In this document: piece after piece, positions 41,392 to 51,993 of the stretch | Position numbering within the stretch: position 1 is the first letter of the stretch | Layout: the number at the start of each line of letters is the position of its first letter | Assembly: GCF_900187445.1 (NCBI RefSeq) | Contig: NZ_FYEB01000003.1 | Coordinates: 124,001 to 188,000 of the forward strand | DNA length: 64,000 bases | Reading direction: 5' to 3' | Origin: Pseudomonas sp. Irchel s3b2 | Lineage (GTDB): Bacteria; Pseudomonadota; Gammaproteobacteria; Pseudomonadales; Pseudomonadaceae | Made by a program: the position numbers and the translations under genes | The notes under the pieces: model-generated | What the model was told of the DNA's origin: nothing | Seen by the model: only the letters and a program-made list of their open reading frames with translations | Database searches by the model: none

Positions 41392-43017
41392 TTACAGGCT
41401 AAACCGCCCAACCATGTTGTTCAGGTCCAGCGCCAGGCGCGACAGTTCATTGCTGGCAGCGCTGGTCTGGTTGGCACCGGTGGCCGATTGCACCGACAGA
41501 TCACGAATATTCACCAGATTGCGGTCCACTTCACGGGCCACCTGTGCCTGCTCTTCGGCAGCGCTGGCGATCACCAGATTGCGCTCGTTGATTTCGACGA
41601 TGGCGCTATTAATAGTGTCCAGCGACATACCTGCACCGCGAGCGATATTCAAGGTCGACTCGGCGCGTTCGGTGCTATTGCGCATCGAATCCACGGCGTG
41701 TTCGGTGCCGCTCTGGATGCTGCCGATCATGCGTTCGATTTCGCTGGTCGACTGCTGGGTGCGATGAGCCAGGGCACGCACTTCGTCGGCGACCACGGCA
41801 AAACCACGACCGGCTTCACCGGCACGGGCGGCTTCGATGGCGGCGTTCAACGCCAACAGGTTAGTCTGGTCCGCCAAGCCGCGAATCACATCCAGCACTT
41901 TGCCGATGTCTCGCGACTCGTTGGCCAGATCACCGATCAGGGTGGCGGTGCTCTGTACGTCGGTGCTCATGCGCTCGATGGCGCTGACGGTTTCCTGCAC
42001 CAGGTCACGACCGTCGCCAGCGGACGTTGTGGCGTTCTTCGAGGCTTCGGAGGTGCTCACGGCATTGCGTGCGACTTCTTCCACGGCGCTGGTCATCTCA
42101 TTGACGGCAGTGGCGGCCTGTTCGATTTCGTTGTTCTGCTGGGTCAGGCCACGGGCGCTTTCGTCGGTGACGCTGTTGAGCTCTTCCGCGGCGGACGCCA
42201 ATTGCGTGGCCGAACCGGAAATCCGTTGCAGGGTATCGCGCAGTTTTTCCTGCATCTTCGCCATGGCGGCCAGCAGACGACCGGCTTCGTCGGCACCATC
42301 GACCGTGATCGGGCGTGTCAGGTTGCCTTCGGCGATTTCTTCGGCGGCATTCAGGGCGTTGGCGATCGGCTTGGTGATGCTGTTGGTCAGCAGCCAGGCG
42401 AACAGAACAGTCAGGCCGGTGGCGATCGCCAGCAGGGTGATCACCAGATTGAAGGCCGAAGAGTACTGATCGGTGGCTCGTTGGTTGGTATCGGCAGTCT
42501 GCTGAGTGTTGATCTCCAGCAAACGGTTGAGCACGGTGTTGATTGCTTCGGAGTTGGTCAGCAAATCGGTATTGAGCAGCGTGCGCAGTTCGTCGACCTG
42601 ATTGTTGCGCGACAGGCTCTTCATCCGGTCTTCGATCTGGCGGTACTGACCCAGCAACTGCACATACTGATCATAGGCTGCACGTTCCTGCGGGCTGGCG
42701 ATCAGTTTTTCGTAGACCGCCTGAGCCGCTCGGATTTGTTGGTTACGGGTTTCCAGCAGGTCCATGGTTTTCTGCTGGACGTCCGGCTCGCGGTTCACCA
42801 ACAGACGGTAAGACAGGACGCGCAGGCGCAGGGTTAGCTGAGTGAACTCGTCGAGGCTTTTAATGCTCGGTACGCTGTTCGAGGTGATTTCCTCGGCGGC
42901 GCCGCGAATCTTGCTCATCTGGTTCAGCGCAAACACCCCCAGAACCAGCATCAAGCTGCCAATCAAGGCAAAACCGAGGAACGCCCGCGGTGCGATATTC
43001 ATATTTCGTAAAGACAT
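41392..43017 (-). CDS. Methyl-accepting chemotaxis protein with four-helix-bundle sensor
   Basis: A 541-residue receptor from the ATG at 43017 (GGTGA 7 bases upstream). TM1 is at about 11-30. A periplasmic helical sensor of about 160 residues with many Gln and Arg fits the 4HB-MCP type. TM2 ([16 protein letters not shown]), a HAMP domain and the signalling hairpin ([20 protein letters not shown]) follow. It has no C-terminal CheR-docking pentapeptide. The ligand is unknown. Confidence 0.93.
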   Translation of the reverse strand: MSLRNMNIAPRAFLGFALIGSLMLVLGVFALNQMSKIRGAAEEITSNSVPSIKSLDEFTQLTLRLRVLSYRLLVNREPDVQQKTMDLLETRNQQIRAAQAVYEKLIASPQERAAYDQYVQLLGQYRQIEDRMKSLSRNNQVDELRTLLNTDLLTNSEAINTVLNRLLEINTQQTADTNQRATDQYSSAFNLVITLLAIATGLTVLFAWLLTNSITKPIANALNAAEEIAEGNLTRPITVDGADEAGRLLAAMAKMQEKLRDTLQRISGSATQLASAAEELNSVTDESARGLTQQNNEIEQAATAVNEMTSAVEEVARNAVSTSEASKNATTSAGDGRDLVQETVSAIERMSTDVQSTATLIGDLANESRDIGKVLDVIRGLADQTNLLALNAAIEAARAGEAGRGFAVVADEVRALAHRTQQSTSEIERMIGSIQSGTEHAVDSMRNSTERAESTLNIARGAGMSLDTINSAIVEINERNLVIASAAEEQAQVAREVDRNLVNIRDLSVQSATGANQTSAASNELSRLALDLNNMVGRFSL

Positions 43018-43292
43018 GGTGTTCACCGAAAAAAGCGCATCCGTGCGGGGCTGAGACTGCTGTATTGATGGCTTATCGGTCATATGACCAAAGTCTTGAG
43101 GCGCTAGGTGGTTTTGTCGCAGAAGGGTCGTGGCGACGAAGTGCAGGAACCAGATCCGCCATTCACAGTCTCTAAAGCTCGCGAGGAAGGTCGTCCGCCA
43201 GGAAAATCAAGGCTTTGCGCCCGCATAACCCTGGCATCTGTGGTGACTTTTCTTTATCGTACGCGCCCTTTGAAAATGCCCGGAAAATCAAA

Positions 43293-43523
43293 ATGTTGGA
43301 AGCATCCCTAAGCCAATTGGAACAACTGGTCAGCGACCTGGTGCAGCAGAACCAGACCCTGCTGGCCACCCATCAATCCCTGAGTGCCGAACTGGCCCAG
43401 GTCAAGGATGAAAACGAAAGCCTGCAACTGAGCCTGATGGAACAGGAAGAGAAACAAGGCGCCACCGCCGCCCGAATTCAGGCCTTGGTTGAGCGTGTCA
43501 GCGCCGGCCCTGTCAGCGCATGA
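43293..43523 (+). CDS. Small coiled-coil protein (ZapB-like partner)
   Basis: A 76-residue protein, nearly all heptad repeat (L-x6-L pattern: L-S-Q-L-E-Q-L-V-S-D-L-V, then L-L-A-T-H-Q-S-L-S-A-E-L-A-Q-V). It overlaps the zapA-like gene by 4 bp. In P. aeruginosa a short coiled-coil protein also precedes ZapA, so an accessory division role is plausible. The start is chosen because the coiled coil begins there; earlier ATGs only add a low-complexity tail. Confidence 0.7.
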   Translation: MLEASLSQLEQLVSDLVQQNQTLLATHQSLSAELAQVKDENESLQLSLMEQEEKQGATAARIQALVERVSAGPVSA

Positions 43524-43822
43524 GTTACGGCGCCGCAGGGGTAAAAGTTGTCTCGATTCTGGGCGAGGACTATTCGATCAAGGCACCGGCCGGGGAAGAG
43601 CAGACCCTGCTGGACGCTGCATTAATGTTGAAAGCCGCCCTGGCCGAGACCAAAAAGAAATACCCGGCGCTGATCGGTGACCGCTTGCTGGTGCTGGCGG
43701 CAATGAATCTGTGCTCACAGCAGATCGAAATGCAAAAGCGTCACCAGCAAGAACTCGACCGTTACCAAGAGCAAGTCAGCGCCACGGTTGAAGTGATCGC
43801 CAAAACAATCAATCAGGCCTGA
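43520..43822 (+). CDS. ZapA-like cell division protein (second type)
   Basis: A 100-residue ZapA-fold protein. The globular head holds V-K-V-V-S-I-L-G-E-D-Y-S-I-K-A-P and L-L-V-L-A-A-M-N-L, then a long C-terminal helix. ZapA bundles FtsZ filaments. In pseudomonads the main zapA sits next to the 6S RNA gene ssrS and the formyl-THF cyclo-ligase gene. Neither is here: the gene lies between two chemoreceptors and the 100 bp after it cannot hold 6S RNA. I read it as a paralogue. Confidence 0.75.
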   Translation: MSYGAAGVKVVSILGEDYSIKAPAGEEQTLLDAALMLKAALAETKKKYPALIGDRLLVLAAMNLCSQQIEMQKRHQQELDRYQEQVSATVEVIAKTINQA

Positions 43823-43922
43823 TCAGCTTTGCGCACAACCAAAGAATAAATTGTCGGATTAGTTGTATACAATCGGCACGGCTGTTGCAGTATTTCAGCC
43901 TCTTATTCTTTGGGGGTGCTCC

Positions 43923-45872
43923 ATGCAGTTCTGGCGACGCAGTATTCAATGGCAGTTGATCCTGAGCATGGGCACCGCCCTGCTGGTCAGTATTCTGATC
44001 GTGGTTGGCGTTTATACCCTCGTGGTCAACCGTCTCGCCCAGCGCTATCTGGTCGAGCAGGCGCTGCCGTCGAGCATCGAAGCGATGCGCAACGACATCG
44101 AACGAATCCTCGTTCAACCCCTCACTGCCGCCAAGGACATCGCCAGTAACAGCATGGTGCGCGACTGGTTGGCCGCAGGTGAAAACAGTGCCCAGACCGC
44201 TGGCTTCGTCAACTACCTGGAAGGCATCCGCGCCGAGCACAAAGCCTTTACCGCGATTATTATTGGCACTGCGTCTAACCATTACTTCACTGAAAAAGGC
44301 TTGGACCGGACCCTCAGTCGCTCCAATCCAAAAGACGCCTGGTTCTATGCTTTCCTCGACAGCAACCAGCCGCGCACCCTCAATATCGACAATGACACCG
44401 CCACCGGCGAATTGGCGCTGTTCATCGATTTCAAAGTCGAGCAGGCCGGCAAAGTCGTGGGCGTCGCTGGCCTCGGGCTGAGCATGAAAGAGCTGTCGGA
44501 GTTGATCCACAATTTCAACTTCGGTGAGCGCGGCAAGGTCTATCTCGTGCGTTCGGACGGTTTGATCCAGGTTCACCCCGAGGCGCAGTTCAGTGGCAAA
44601 CGCGCGCTGGCGGAGCAGATTGGCGCTTCGGCGGCGCAAGCGGTCACGGGGCCGCTCTCTACCTCCACCGCGTCCGCCACCAGCAGTTTTGTCCGCGATG
44701 GTGAAGATTTTCTGACCTTGAGCCTGCCGCTGCGTGATCTGGGCTGGACCCTGGTGGCCGAAGTGCCACAGTCGCAGATCTATGCCGAAGCCCGGCGCGC
44801 GATGTGGATGAGCAGCGGAATTGGCCTGGCGGTGGCGCTGGTTTGCCTGTTGCTGGTGGTGTTGCTAGCCCGTGGATTGGTGCGACCGATTCGTCAGGTA
44901 ACAGCGGCGCTGGTAGCCATCGGTAGCGGTGGTGGAGATTTGACCCACAGGTTAGATTCCAGCCGCGCCGATGAGCTGGGCGATCTGGCTCGCGGGTTCA
45001 ATCGGTTCCTGGAAAGTCAGCGCGAGATGATCGGCGAAGTGCTGGCTACCAGCGAACGCTTGCGTACGGCAGTCGGCCAGGTGGCGCGGGTGGTGGACAA
45101 CACGGCCGAACGTTCGGGCCGTCAGCAGGAAATGACCGACATGGTCGCCACCGCCGTCCACGAGATGGGCCTGACTGTGCAGGAAATCGCTCATAACGCC
45201 GGCAACGCGGCCGTCGCGTCGCAAACCGCGCGGGATGAAGCGCTGCAAGCGCGGGAGGTGGTGGGCGGGTCGATTCGACATATCGAAAGCATGTCCGATG
45301 AGATTGGCATCGCCGCCGGTGCGGTGGGTGAGTTGGCCCATCAAGTGGCCTCCATCGATCAGGTGTTGGCGGTGATTCGCGGGATTTCCGAGCAGACCAA
45401 TTTGCTGGCGCTCAACGCTGCCATTGAAGCTGCGCGAGCCGGGGACATGGGGCGCGGGTTTGCGGTGGTGGCCGATGAAGTGCGGACATTGGCGCGGCGG
45501 ACTCAATCGTCCACCGATGAGATCCAGCAGATGATCGGCAGCCTCAAACAGGGCGCAGAGAATGCGGTGTCTTCCATGCACGCCGGGCAAGCGGCGACCG
45601 GCACGGGTGTTGAGTCGAGTCAGCGCACCGGGGCGTCGTTGACCGCGATTACCGGGCAGGTCGAGCGCATCAGCGACATGAACCATCAGGTGGCCACGGC
45701 GACGGAAGAGCAGTCGGCGGTGACGGAAGAGATCAACCGCAACGTGCAGGGGATTTCTGATTTGGCTCGAGCGACGGCGGGGGAAGTCAGGGCTTGTCGG
45801 GAAGACTGTCAGACGTTGCAGCGGTTGGCGGATGATTTGGCTCGGCAGATGAGCAGTTTCAAACTCACCTGA
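43923..45872 (+). CDS. Methyl-accepting chemotaxis protein with dCache sensor
   Basis: A 649-residue receptor starting at the ATG at 43923 (GGGGG about 8 bases upstream). TM1 is at about 13-33. The periplasmic region of some 240 residues fits a double Cache domain ([18 protein letters not shown], then V-A-G-L-G-L-S-M and [12 protein letters not shown]). TM2 is near 297-318 and is followed by HAMP and the MA signalling domain. Several dCache receptors bind amino acids or amines, but the ligand here is not predictable. The end is followed by a REP element. Confidence 0.93.
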   Translation: MQFWRRSIQWQLILSMGTALLVSILIVVGVYTLVVNRLAQRYLVEQALPSSIEAMRNDIERILVQPLTAAKDIASNSMVRDWLAAGENSAQTAGFVNYLEGIRAEHKAFTAIIIGTASNHYFTEKGLDRTLSRSNPKDAWFYAFLDSNQPRTLNIDNDTATGELALFIDFKVEQAGKVVGVAGLGLSMKELSELIHNFNFGERGKVYLVRSDGLIQVHPEAQFSGKRALAEQIGASAAQAVTGPLSTSTASATSSFVRDGEDFLTLSLPLRDLGWTLVAEVPQSQIYAEARRAMWMSSGIGLAVALVCLLLVVLLARGLVRPIRQVTAALVAIGSGGGDLTHRLDSSRADELGDLARGFNRFLESQREMIGEVLATSERLRTAVGQVARVVDNTAERSGRQQEMTDMVATAVHEMGLTVQEIAHNAGNAAVASQTARDEALQAREVVGGSIRHIESMSDEIGIAAGAVGELAHQVASIDQVLAVIRGISEQTNLLALNAAIEAARAGDMGRGFAVVADEVRTLARRTQSSTDEIQQMIGSLKQGAENAVSSMHAGQAATGTGVESSQRTGASLTAITGQVERISDMNHQVATATEEQSAVTEEINRNVQGISDLARATAGEVRACREDCQTLQRLADDLARQMSSFKLT

Positions 45873-45873
45873 C

Positions 45874-45930
45874 CGATCGTTCCCACGCTCCGCGTGGGAA
45901 TGCCTCCTGTGACGCTCTGCGACACGATCA
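45874..45930. repeat. REP element
   Basis: GATCGTTCCCACGC and its near-complement GCGTGGGAATGC, then TGACGCTCTGCG and ACGATCA. It belongs to the same family as 6554-6586 and 47848-47962 and lies between the receptor and the convergent acyl-CoA dehydrogenase. Confidence 0.8.
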
Positions 45931-45941
45931 GTGAAAGGTTG

Positions 45942-47744
45942 TCAGAACCATTCATCCTGCATCGTTAAACACACATCATCCCGCGCCTCAAGAATCGCCA
46001 GCTCATGGTGGCAACCCGGCACTTCCCACGTCAGGAAATACCGCGCCGCCTGCAGCTTGCCTTTATAGAAGCTCACATCCGCCGCGTTCCCTTTGGCTAA
46101 CCCTTCCTCGGCGCGAATCGCCTGTTCCAGCCAGCGCCAGCCGATCACCGTGTGCCCGAACACTTTGAGGTACAGCGCCGAGTTCGCCAGGCTGCTATTG
46201 ACCTTGCCTTGAGCCAGATCGGTCAGCAGGCCGATGGTCACGGTTTGCAGGCGTGCGACCAGTTTCTCCAACGGTTCGCGCAGCGGCGTCAGCGATTCAT
46301 ACGCTTGCGCTCGCTCGGCGGTGTCGGCGATCAGGCGGATCAGTTGCTTGAGCCCCGCGCCCCCGTTCTGCGCCAACTTGCGCCCCAGCAAATCCAGTGA
46401 CTGAATGCCGTGAGTCCCTTCGTGAATCGGGTTCAGGCGGTTGTCGCGGTAGTACTGCTCCACCGGGTACTCACGGGTATAACCGTGGCCACCGAGAATC
46501 TGGATCGCCAGTTCGTTGGCCTTCAGGCAAAACTCCGACGGCCAGGATTTAACGATCGGCGTCAGCAGATCCAGCAGCTCATGAGCCTGTTTGCGCTCGG
46601 CTTCGCTCTCAAGCGTCGTGGTGTCGTCAAACAGCCGCGCTGCGTACAACCCGAGGTCAAAGGCCCCTTCGACGTAGGATTTTTGCGTCAGCAGCATGCG
46701 TCTGACATCGGCGTGCTGAATGATCGCCACCGGCGCGGTAGTGGGGTCTTTACTGTCCGGCACCCGACCTTGCGGACGTTCGCGGGCGTACTCCAGGGAA
46801 TACAGATAACCGGCATAACCCAGCATCACCGCACCCATGCCGACGCCAATCCGCGCCTCGTTCATCATCTGGAACATGTAGCTCAAACCATGGTGCGGCT
46901 TGCCCACCAGATAGCCGACACATTCGCCGTTGTCGCCGAAGTTCAGCGCGGTGGACGTAGTGCCGCGCCAGCCCATCTTGTGGAACAACCCGGCCAGCAA
47001 CACGTCATTGCGCTGGCCGAGGCTGCCGTCATCGTTGACCAGAAACTTGGGCACGATAAACAGCGAAATACCCTTCACCCCGGCCGGTGCATCCGGCAGC
47101 TTGGCCAACACCATGTGCACGATGTTTTCCGACAACGGGTGATCGCCGCCGGAGATGAAAATCTTGTTGCCCTTCAGGCGATACGTGCCGTCGGACGCAG
47201 GCTCGGCGCGTGTACGAATATCCGACAGCGATGAGCCGGCATGCGGTTCGGTGAGGGCCATGGTGCCGAAGAAGCGGCCGTCGATCATCGGTTGCAGGAA
47301 GCGCTGCTTTTGTTCATCGGAGCCGAAGCTTTCGATCAGGTTCGCCGCGCCCATGGTCAGGAACGGGTAAGAGGTCGACGCCGCGTTGGCCGACTGAAAG
47401 TGCGCAAAGCAGGCCTGGGACAGCAGCGTAGGAAGTTGCATGCCGCCGGCATCGAAACTGCGCGCGGCATTGAGGAAACCGGCTTCAAGGAAGGCATCCA
47501 CCGCCGGTTTCACTTCTGGAATCAGAATCGCCTGACCGTCCTCATAGCGCGGTTCGTTCTCATCGCCCTTGCGGTTGTGCGGGGCGAAGAACTTCTCGGC
47601 GATGCTGCGGGCGGTGCCGATGGCCGCATCGAAGGTCTCGCGGTTGTGCTCGGCGAACCGCTCACGCTGGGTCAGGCCCTCGGCATCAAGGACTTCATAC
47701 AGCTCGAAAGCCAGATTGCGGGAACTGAGCAACGTCTCGGACAT
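45942..47744 (-). CDS. Acyl-CoA dehydrogenase (large, ~600-residue type)
   Basis: A 600-residue flavoenzyme of the enlarged acyl-CoA dehydrogenase group used in fatty acid beta-oxidation. Visible motifs: M-A-L-T-E-P-H-A-G-S-S-L-S-D (FAD-binding loop), K-I-F-I-S-G-G-D-H, and Q-I-L-G-G-H-G-Y-T-R-E-Y-P-V-E-Q-Y-Y-R-D (second flavin/substrate motif, near 420). Catalytic Glu should lie just after, in P-I-H-E-G-T. A similar gene lies after the antiporter in P. aeruginosa. Chain-length preference is unknown. Confidence 0.93.
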   Translation of the reverse strand: MSETLLSSRNLAFELYEVLDAEGLTQRERFAEHNRETFDAAIGTARSIAEKFFAPHNRKGDENEPRYEDGQAILIPEVKPAVDAFLEAGFLNAARSFDAGGMQLPTLLSQACFAHFQSANAASTSYPFLTMGAANLIESFGSDEQKQRFLQPMIDGRFFGTMALTEPHAGSSLSDIRTRAEPASDGTYRLKGNKIFISGGDHPLSENIVHMVLAKLPDAPAGVKGISLFIVPKFLVNDDGSLGQRNDVLLAGLFHKMGWRGTTSTALNFGDNGECVGYLVGKPHHGLSYMFQMMNEARIGVGMGAVMLGYAGYLYSLEYARERPQGRVPDSKDPTTAPVAIIQHADVRRMLLTQKSYVEGAFDLGLYAARLFDDTTTLESEAERKQAHELLDLLTPIVKSWPSEFCLKANELAIQILGGHGYTREYPVEQYYRDNRLNPIHEGTHGIQSLDLLGRKLAQNGGAGLKQLIRLIADTAERAQAYESLTPLREPLEKLVARLQTVTIGLLTDLAQGKVNSSLANSALYLKVFGHTVIGWRWLEQAIRAEEGLAKGNAADVSFYKGKLQAARYFLTWEVPGCHHELAILEARDDVCLTMQDEWF

Positions 47745-47847
47745 GGCGGCCTACCTCTATTTGGAATGGACCGAGTCTAGGCGTGGGTATAAAGGCTGAA
47801 CAGGATGATTGATGAGCGTGATGGAGGGGCAAAACGAGGGTAGGGCA

Positions 47848-47962
47848 TGATCGTTCCCACGCTCCGCGTGGGAATGCAGCCCGGGACGCTCCGCGTCCCC
47901 AAACGACGTGACGCAGAGAGCGTCACAGGAGGCATTCCCACGCGGGAGCGTGGGAACGATCA
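47848..47962. repeat. BIME composed of several REP units
   Basis: The outer arms TGATCGTTCCCACGC and its complement flank two inner hairpins (GGGACGCTCCGCGTCCC and GTGACGCAGAGAGCGTCAC). The block is 115 bp long and lies between putA and the dehydrogenase, both minus strand. It may separate or stabilise messages. Confidence 0.88.
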
Positions 47963-47970
47963 GTGGAGTG

Positions 47971-50900
47971 TCAGCCGATAGTCATCAGGCTGGCATTACC
48001 ACCCGCCGCCGCAGTGTTGACGCTCAATGCCCGCTCGATCACAAGGCGCTCCAACGCAATGTTGGTCTCACCCTGCGACAAACCATGAACCCCAACAATT
48101 GCGCCGGCACGCTTGGCCACTTGCTGGCAGACCGCACGCAACTGGTCGGAGTGACCATGATGCAGAACCGCATCAATCACCACTTCGTCCTTGGTCCAAT
48201 CGGCAACCCGCTTGATCCGCGCCTGGATTTCTTTCGGCAGGCGTGCGAACAGTGCCTTGCCCGGTTCAGCGTCCGGCCATACCGCCGAGCCGCCCACGGC
48301 CAATACCGCCGCCAGTTGGGTCAGCAAATCGCCTTCGACTTCCGCCAGGCACAGCACGTGTTCGCGCGGCAGGATGGCGTAGCTATTGCGCTCGCCAGTC
48401 GGGCCAGCCAGTACACGGGTGATGCCGCTCTGCGATTGCGCTGCGAACTGTGCACACAGGGTGCTCAAGTCGGCGAACTTGTTGCTGTCGGCCCAGGCTT
48501 TCAGCGCGGTCAGCGGTTTGCTCATGGCATCACGCAGGCGCACGTCCGGTGCAGCGATAGCGTCGCCGCGGGCGAAGGATTGTTCGATCGCATCGGTAGG
48601 GCGTGTCGACAGCAAGCGGTACAGGTACAGCGGACCACCGGCTTTCGGGCCAGTACCTGACAAACCTTCGCCGCCAAACGGTTGCACGCCGACCACAGCG
48701 CCAACAATGTTGCGGTTCACGTAGACGTTACCGGCGTTGACGTTGTCGATCACCTTGGCGATGGTCTCGTCGATACGAGTGTGTACGCCCAGGGTCAGGC
48801 CGTAGCCGGAAGCGTTGATCTGGCCGATCAGTTGATCGATGTCTTTGCGCTTGTAGCGAACCACGTGCAGCACCGGGCCGAAGATCTCCCGCTGCAGTTC
48901 GTCAAAGCTTTCCAGCTCGATCAGGGTCGGCATCACGAAGGTGCCGCGTTTGACTTCTTCGCTGTTGGCGATGGCCACCTGATACACGTTGCGACCTTTG
49001 TCGCGCATGGCCTGGATGTGCTTCTCGATGCCGGCCTTGGCTTCGGCGTCGATCACCGGGCCGATGTCCACGGACAGACGCTCAGGGTTGCCGAGACGGC
49101 ATTCAGCCATGGCGCCCTTGAGCATTTCGATGACGCGGTCGGCGGAATCTTCCTGCAGGCACAGTACCCGCAGCGCCGAGCAACGTTGACCAGCACTGTC
49201 GAAGGCCGATGACACCACGTCGATCACCACCTGTTCGGTCAGTGCCGAGGAGTCGACGATCATCGCGTTCTGACCGCCAGTTTCAGCGATCAGTGGAATC
49301 GGACGACCCTGAGCATCCAGACGACCGGCGACGTTGCGTTGCAGCAAGCGAGCGACTTCGGTGGAACCGGTGAACATCACGCCTTTGACCCGATCGTCAC
49401 CGACCAAGCGAGCGCCGACGGTTTCGCCTCGGCCCGGCAGCAATTGCACCACGCCCTCCGGAATCCCGGCTTCGATCAGCAAACGCACGGCTTGAGCAGC
49501 CACCAGCGGGGTTTGTTCCGCAGGTTTGGCCAATACCGGATTACCAGCGGCCAGCGCAGCAGCCACTTGACCACTGAAAATGGCCAGCGGGAAGTTCCAC
49601 GGGCTGATGCAGACCACCGGACCCAACGGGCGGTGGGCATCGTTGGTGAAATCGTTGCGCGCCTGCACCGCGTAGTAACGCAGGAAGTCCACGGCTTCAC
49701 GCACTTCGGCAATGGCGTTGGCGAAGGTCTTGCCGGCTTCGCGAGCCAACAGGCCCATCAGCGGCTGGATCTCGCCTTCCATCAAATCGGCGGCACGTTC
49801 CAGAATCGCGGCGCGTTCTGCCGGCGGGGTCGCCTGCCAGATCGGCGCGGCTTTCAGGGCGCACTGGATCGCGTTGTCGACGTCTTCGACGGTGGCTTCC
49901 TGCACATGGCCGACCACATCGCGCAGATCGGACGGGTTCAGCACCGGTGCAGGGGTTTCGCTGCTGGATGCGCAACCGAGCATCGGCGCCGCTTTCCAGT
50001 TGTTATGAGCGGTGGCCAGCAAAGCACACGACAGCGAAGCCAGACGATGTTCGTTGGCCATGTCGATGCCGCTGGAGTTGGCGCGCTCGGCCCCATAAAG
50101 ATCACGCGGCAGCGGGATACGCGGGTGCGGCAGGCCGAAGCCGCCTTCCAGCGTCGCCATCTGCTCGATGCTGGCCACTGGATCGGCCACCAGCTCCTGA
50201 ATCGAAATAGACTGGTCGGCGATACGGTTGACGAACGAGGTGTTCGCGCCGTTTTCCAGCAGACGACGCACCAGGTACGCCAGCAATGTTTCGTGGGTGC
50301 CGACCGGTGCATACACGCGGCACGGACGGTTCAGCTTGCCTTCGGAGACTTTGCCTACAACCTGTTCGTACAACGGTTCACCCATGCCGTGCAGGCATTG
50401 GAACTCGTACTGGCCCGGGTAATAGTTCTGACCGGCGATGTGGTAGATGGCCGACAGCGTGTGGGCATTGTGCGTGGCGAACTGCGGATAAATGACTTCC
50501 GGCACCGACAGCAGTTTTCTAGCACACGCGATGTAGGAAACGTCGGTGTACACCTTGCGGGTGTAGACCGGATAACCTTCCAGACCTTCGACCTGGGCGC
50601 GCTTGATTTCGCTGTCCCAGTACGCGCCTTTCACCAAACGAATCATCAGGCGATGACGGCTGCGGCGAGCCAGGTCGATCACGTAGTCGATCACGTACGG
50701 GCAACGCTTCTGGTAAGCCTGGATCACGAAACCGATACCGTTCCAGCCGGTCAGTTGCGGCTCGAAGCACAGGCGCTCCAGCAGATCCAGCGACAGCTCA
50801 AGGCGGTCGGCTTCTTCGGCGTCGATGTTCAGGCCTATATCGTATTGCTTGGCCAATAGAGTCAGCGACAGCAGGCGCGGGTACAGCTCGTCCATCACGC

Positions 50901-51924
50901 GCTCGTACTGGGCGCGGCTGTAACGCGGGTGCAAGGCGGACAGCTTGATCGAAATGCCTGGACCTTCATAAATCCCACGACCGTGAGAGGCTTTGCCTAT
51001 CGAGTGGATGGCTTGTTCGTACGAGGCCAGGTACTTCTGCGCATCGTGTTCGGTGAGTGCAGCTTCACCCAGCATGTCGTAGGAATAGCGGAAGCCCTTG
51101 GCTTCGAACTTGCTGGCGTTGGCCAGGGCTTCGGCGATGGTTTCGCCGGTCACGAACTGCTCGCCCATCAGGCGCATGGCCATGTCGACGCCCTTGCGGA
51201 TCATCGGCTCACCGCTCTTGCCGATGATGCGGCTCAGCGACGAAGTCAAACCAGCCTCGTTGTGCGTGGAAACCAGTTTGCCGGTCAGCAGCAAGCCCCA
51301 AGTGGCGGCGTTGACGAACAATGACGGGCTGTTGCCCAAGTGCGGCTGCCAGTTGCCGGTGCTGATTTTGTCGCGAATCAGGGCGTCACGGGTGCCCTTA
51401 TCCGGTATGCGCAGCAGCGCTTCGGCCAGGCACATCAGTGCCACGCCTTCCTGGGATGACAGGGAAAATTCCTGCAACAGGCCCTGAACAATCCCGGCAC
51501 GGCCGCCGGCGCTCTTCTGATTGCGCAGTTTCTCGGCAATCGAGGCGGCGAGCTTGTTAGTGGCTTCGGCCATCGTGGCTGGCAGGCGCGCCTGCTCGAT
51601 CAGCATCGGCACCACTTCAGGTTCCGGGCGACGGTAGGCGGCAGTGATAGAAGCGCGCAGCACCGATTGCGGCAGGATGCTTTCAGCGAACTCCAGGAAG
51701 CATTGATGCGCGTGATCGACGTGGAGCTCGCCCGCTTCGTCAACTTCCTTACCGTTCAAACCGTTCAGCTCGGACAGGGTTGCACCACCCTCGAGTTTTT
51801 CCAGGTAATTGAAAATTGCCTGCTTGATCAGCCAGTGCGGCGTGCGATCAATCGAGGTCGCGGCGGCCTTGAGGCGTTCGCGGGTCGGGTCGTCAAGTTT
51901 GACCCCAAGAGTGGTGGTAGCCAT
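47971..51924 (-). CDS. putA: Trifunctional proline utilisation protein PutA
   Basis: A 1317-residue protein: proline dehydrogenase, delta-1-pyrroline-5-carboxylate dehydrogenase and repressor in one chain. The N-terminal ribbon-helix-helix (T-T-L-G-V-K-L-D-D-P-T-R-E-R-L, 1-45) binds DNA. The PRODH barrel covers about 190-560 (G-P-G-I-S-I-K-L-S-A-L-H-P-R-Y). The ALDH domain covers about 650-1100, with E-T-G-G-Q-N-A and the catalytic Cys in D-S-A-G-Q-R-C-S-A. ATG at 51924, with GAGGA 7 bases upstream. It is divergent from putP and shares the GTTGCA-box region with it. Confidence 0.97.
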   Translation of the reverse strand: MATTTLGVKLDDPTRERLKAAATSIDRTPHWLIKQAIFNYLEKLEGGATLSELNGLNGKEVDEAGELHVDHAHQCFLEFAESILPQSVLRASITAAYRRPEPEVVPMLIEQARLPATMAEATNKLAASIAEKLRNQKSAGGRAGIVQGLLQEFSLSSQEGVALMCLAEALLRIPDKGTRDALIRDKISTGNWQPHLGNSPSLFVNAATWGLLLTGKLVSTHNEAGLTSSLSRIIGKSGEPMIRKGVDMAMRLMGEQFVTGETIAEALANASKFEAKGFRYSYDMLGEAALTEHDAQKYLASYEQAIHSIGKASHGRGIYEGPGISIKLSALHPRYSRAQYERVMDELYPRLLSLTLLAKQYDIGLNIDAEEADRLELSLDLLERLCFEPQLTGWNGIGFVIQAYQKRCPYVIDYVIDLARRSRHRLMIRLVKGAYWDSEIKRAQVEGLEGYPVYTRKVYTDVSYIACARKLLSVPEVIYPQFATHNAHTLSAIYHIAGQNYYPGQYEFQCLHGMGEPLYEQVVGKVSEGKLNRPCRVYAPVGTHETLLAYLVRRLLENGANTSFVNRIADQSISIQELVADPVASIEQMATLEGGFGLPHPRIPLPRDLYGAERANSSGIDMANEHRLASLSCALLATAHNNWKAAPMLGCASSSETPAPVLNPSDLRDVVGHVQEATVEDVDNAIQCALKAAPIWQATPPAERAAILERAADLMEGEIQPLMGLLAREAGKTFANAIAEVREAVDFLRYYAVQARNDFTNDAHRPLGPVVCISPWNFPLAIFSGQVAAALAAGNPVLAKPAEQTPLVAAQAVRLLIEAGIPEGVVQLLPGRGETVGARLVGDDRVKGVMFTGSTEVARLLQRNVAGRLDAQGRPIPLIAETGGQNAMIVDSSALTEQVVIDVVSSAFDSAGQRCSALRVLCLQEDSADRVIEMLKGAMAECRLGNPERLSVDIGPVIDAEAKAGIEKHIQAMRDKGRNVYQVAIANSEEVKRGTFVMPTLIELESFDELQREIFGPVLHVVRYKRKDIDQLIGQINASGYGLTLGVHTRIDETIAKVIDNVNAGNVYVNRNIVGAVVGVQPFGGEGLSGTGPKAGGPLYLYRLLSTRPTDAIEQSFARGDAIAAPDVRLRDAMSKPLTALKAWADSNKFADLSTLCAQFAAQSQSGITRVLAGPTGERNSYAILPREHVLCLAEVEGDLLTQLAAVLAVGGSAVWPDAEPGKALFARLPKEIQARIKRVADWTKDEVVIDAVLHHGHSDQLRAVCQQVAKRAGAIVGVHGLSQGETNIALERLVIERALSVNTAAAGGNASLMTIG

Positions 51925-51993
51925 ATTTTTATCCTCATGTTTGCCACGACCGCGTGGCATCAGCTGCCGGCAAGATTAGCTGTGCGTCGATCG

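Noticed and set aside
43809..44639. 276-codon minus-strand frame opposite the dCache chemoreceptor
   Set aside because: Shadow of a clearly real gene; no independent start or family evidence.
47848..47962. Spaced repeats that could be taken for a CRISPR array
   Set aside because: The units are inverted palindromes of unequal length without regular spacers; they are REP/BIME elements.
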